Source: Endothia cerciana (Eukaryota > Ascomycota > Sordariomycetes > Diaporthales > Cryphonectriaceae). Taken from it: 64,000 nt of DNA. The notes beneath the pieces were generated by a model. It was not told the origin of the DNA, did not search any database, and worked only from the letters and a program-made list of their open reading frames with translations. The DNA lies in assembly GCA_026119935.1 (NCBI GenBank), contig JALRMH010000003.1, positions 992,001-1,056,000 of the forward strand, read 5' to 3'. The position numbers and the translations under genes were made by a program. Below are positions 62,397 through 64,000 of the stretch, one piece after another (within the stretch, counting starts at the first letter, position 1; every line of letters starts with the position of its first letter).

Positions 62397-62719
62397 TGCA
62401 GCTTGCAGGTGCATTGTACGACTATCAACACGCTTGGGTAGTCAACGGGAACGATTTACCTCAAAGAGAAGCTTGGATGCAATGATCTGCCGTATGTCAG
62501 ATCTTAAGACGACTTGTTCTCACAACCGTGACAATCTGTGGTGTCGCCGTGTCCGATCGTATTGGTTCACCACAGACAAGTCGGCCCGAAGATAGCAAGT
62601 TGGGGTGTAACCTGCAGTACAAATGGTCAGGGATTCCAAATGGTAGCTCTGTGCTATATGACGCCGGGGCCACAACTTATATATACACTTCCAAAACGTA
62701 TATCAACGCTACTAAAAAC
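62397..62719. other. Gap between the P450 pseudogene and the transposase relic
   Basis: No gene seen. The last 100 bp, with TATATATACACTT, may be the degraded end of the transposon, but no terminal inverted repeat could be paired. Confidence 0.45.
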
Positions 62720-62971
62720 CTAGTACCTAGTCAAGTCACCGTCCAGACGAACCACCTCTTCATACCTCCTCGGCATACTCTCTATCAGCTTCCATAAAAA
62801 CGACTCGGGAATAGCTTCCTATGCCTCCATAACAACCGCTCGTAGAGCTTTACCCTTCAAACGCCCCATAGGGTCTTTTCTATAAATATACTTCTTCATC
62901 CAGCGCTATATATTCTTAATCGGGTCGGGATCTGGGCTTTGAGCAGGCCACCAGATAGTTCTCTCTACTCA
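62720..62971 (-). mobile_element. Tc1/mariner-type transposase relic (C-terminal fragment)
   Basis: On the minus strand the fragment reads TIWWPAQSPDPDPIKNI, stop, RWMKKYIYRKDP, later VMEA, stop, EAIPESFLWKLIESMPRRYEEVV, and DGDLTRY before another stop. This is the end of a DDE transposase: WPAQSPDLNPIE-N-W, then a helical tail with SMPRR and a G..T.Y ending. Two internal TAG codons stand where Trp is expected, and the third catalytic acid (Glu in NPIE) is Lys. All are G-to-A changes on this strand, the pattern of repeat-induced point mutation. The rest of the element is not recognisable, so it cannot move itself. Confidence 0.8.
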
Positions 62972-63224
62972 TGTAACTTTTTGGAGGGTACAGGAAACCA
63001 AGCCGGTTGTCTTAATTTTTATAGATAAAAGTACAATCTGTCTGTGCAGAGATAATAACACACGGTTGAGCCCGGGCTCATACCATGCTGTGCAGCGTGG
63101 CGTATTGCAGCGATGGAAGACAGAAGGAGCTGGAGGCCAGCGGGGCTGAATATGTCCTTGTGTAAGGGGGAGCTGCTAACAAGGTCGGTATGCCAACAAA
63201 TCTTATCACCATCTGGACATGCCA
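62972..63224. other. Short gap upstream of the transposase relic, 3' of the MFS gene
   Basis: It may contain more of the degraded transposon (Lys-rich minus-strand frames just upstream of the fragment), but I cannot align it. Otherwise nothing seen. Confidence 0.4.
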
Positions 63225-64000
63225 TTATTTCTGTTGGTTCAGCTTCTCGTTCATAGCTACCCTCCAATGTGGTCCCCACGTCTTAAGGGCCCAGATGGCC
63301 AGGTTGCTGGTCACAAATGCGAAGAGGCCGACCATGGTACACATCCAGCCGGTGCCCATAGCGTCGATGAGGGGCTGGGTGGCAACGGTGGCTATGCACG
63401 AGAGGATATTCCGCACAAAATTATTGACAGCGACGCCACTCGACGCACGCTTGGGCGTGAATTCTGTCAGCATGGTGGTAACGACGCTGAATACGAGCAT
63501 CATGCCGATGCCGAAGATGGAGCTGGCAACAGCCGCCACGATCCACGGCAGGCCCTTCTGGACGGACCAACCGTACCAAATCATAGCCCCAGGGTACAGA
63601 GTCGCCGCCAGCCAGACATTCTCCCTCATACGATCCTCGGGCAGGTAAACAAGCTTTCCCTCTGCATCATATCGGCCGGCCTTGCGTGCTTCGCGAGCCA
63701 TGATGAAGTCGACCCACCGCCCGCCCAATACCGAGGATAGTGCGTAGCCGAGTGTTGGCGCTGTATAGAAGAGTCCAACCTCGAGGACTGTGAAGTTGTA
63801 GGGCGGGCGGCCAAAGTCGGCCTGGATCGACACGTTAACAATATAGAGAGCCGCGAAGGATATGGCCGCTGAATACACCGATATGAGGATAGGCGGGTGA
63901 CGGAGCAGCCCCAACGCCTTGAGTGGGTTGACAAAGCGTTTGAGGATTAGAACAACGTTGCTGCCGTCCCCGTCCTTGGGATCGGCGTTGAGGGACTTAC
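63225..64000 (-). CDS. MFS multidrug/polyamine-type transporter, C-terminal half (partial)
   Basis: The frame is open from the right window edge to a stop at 63225, about 257 residues, and the N-terminal half lies outside. It begins with a polar central loop (KSLNADPKDGDGSN), then VVLILKRFVNPLKAL, followed by six hydrophobic helices: LISVYSAAISFAALYIVNVS, FYTAPTLGYALSSVLGG, NVWLAATLYPGAMIWYGW, LPWIVAAVASSIFGIGMMLV, a region with ILSCIATVATQPLIDAMG, and WMCTMVGLFAFVTSNLAIW. The loop GGRWVDFIMAREARKAG is characteristic of fungal DHA1-type drug/H+ antiporters, which export toxins or polyamines across the plasma membrane. It lies next to a P450 pseudogene, as in some secondary-metabolite clusters, but the partner genes are not visible. 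Confidence 0.85.
   Translation of the reverse strand, partial: KSLNADPKDGDGSNVVLILKRFVNPLKALGLLRHPPILISVYSAAISFAALYIVNVSIQADFGRPPYNFTVLEVGLFYTAPTLGYALSSVLGGRWVDFIMAREARKAGRYDAEGKLVYLPEDRMRENVWLAATLYPGAMIWYGWSVQKGLPWIVAAVASSIFGIGMMLVFSVVTTMLTEFTPKRASSGVAVNNFVRNILSCIATVATQPLIDAMGTGWMCTMVGLFAFVTSNLAIWALKTWGPHWRVAMNEKLNQQK

Noticed and set aside
63990..64000. GTAAGT at the window edge on the minus strand as a splice donor of the MFS gene
   Set aside because: The sequence after it stays in frame with the transporter and reads as a normal central loop, so it is more likely coding.

Overview
The window is nuclear DNA of a filamentous ascomycete (Pezizomycotina, probably Sordariomycetes). The evidence is genes split by short introns (mostly 50-90 bp, GTAAGT-type donors, CTAAC-like branch sites), a split eukaryotic tRNA, and fungal families: an ORP1-like protein, a Uds1-domain protein, Wee1, Aip1, Med1, a fungal T5orf172-domain protein, a GT32 relic and a degraded P450. 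There are no prokaryotic features. Gene density is low for this group, and two long stretches (about 5.2-16.4 kb and 25.1-32.5 kb) contain nothing I can recognise as a gene.

Layout, left to right. An ORP1-like gene (minus, about 2.3-5.15 kb) ends in a TAG that is followed in frame by about 129 more coding-looking codons. After an 11-kb desert come an ERCC6L2-type SNF2 ATPase (minus, 16.45-19.83 kb) and, divergent from it, an AidB-like acyl-CoA dehydrogenase (plus, 20.3-22.7 kb). The latter converges closely on a leukotriene-A4-hydrolase-type M1 aminopeptidase (minus, 22.8-25.05 kb, five exons). After a second desert come a Uds1 septation-type coiled-coil protein (plus, 32.6-34.75 kb), a damaged alpha/beta-hydrolase (plus, 38.0-38.8 kb), a T5orf172/MUG113-type protein (minus, 39.1-40.2 kb) and a decayed GT32 glycosyltransferase (minus, about 40.9-41.7 kb). 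Next are Aip1 (plus, 43.07-45.03 kb), Wee1 kinase (minus, 46.28-49.85 kb) and Mediator subunit 1 (minus, 53.58-55.69 kb).

The right end looks like an accessory, mutation-exposed zone. It holds a 4.9-kb gene-free stretch, an intron-containing tRNA-Ala(AGC), a P450 pseudogene with two Trp-to-TAG changes and frameshifts, a Tc1/mariner-type transposase relic with TAG stops and a lost catalytic Glu (changes of the type made by repeat-induced point mutation), and the C-terminal half of an MFS transporter running off the edge.

Functionally the intact genes are housekeeping (chromatin and repair, transcription, cell cycle, actin turnover, fatty acid and peptide metabolism) and do not form one pathway. 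The decayed genes (hydrolase, GT32, P450, transposase) are of accessory or secondary-metabolism type. I found no clear novel system. The most notable signals are the in-frame continuation past the ORP1-like stop codon and a dispersed family of TACTA...TAGTA-type palindromes that recurs in intergenic DNA.
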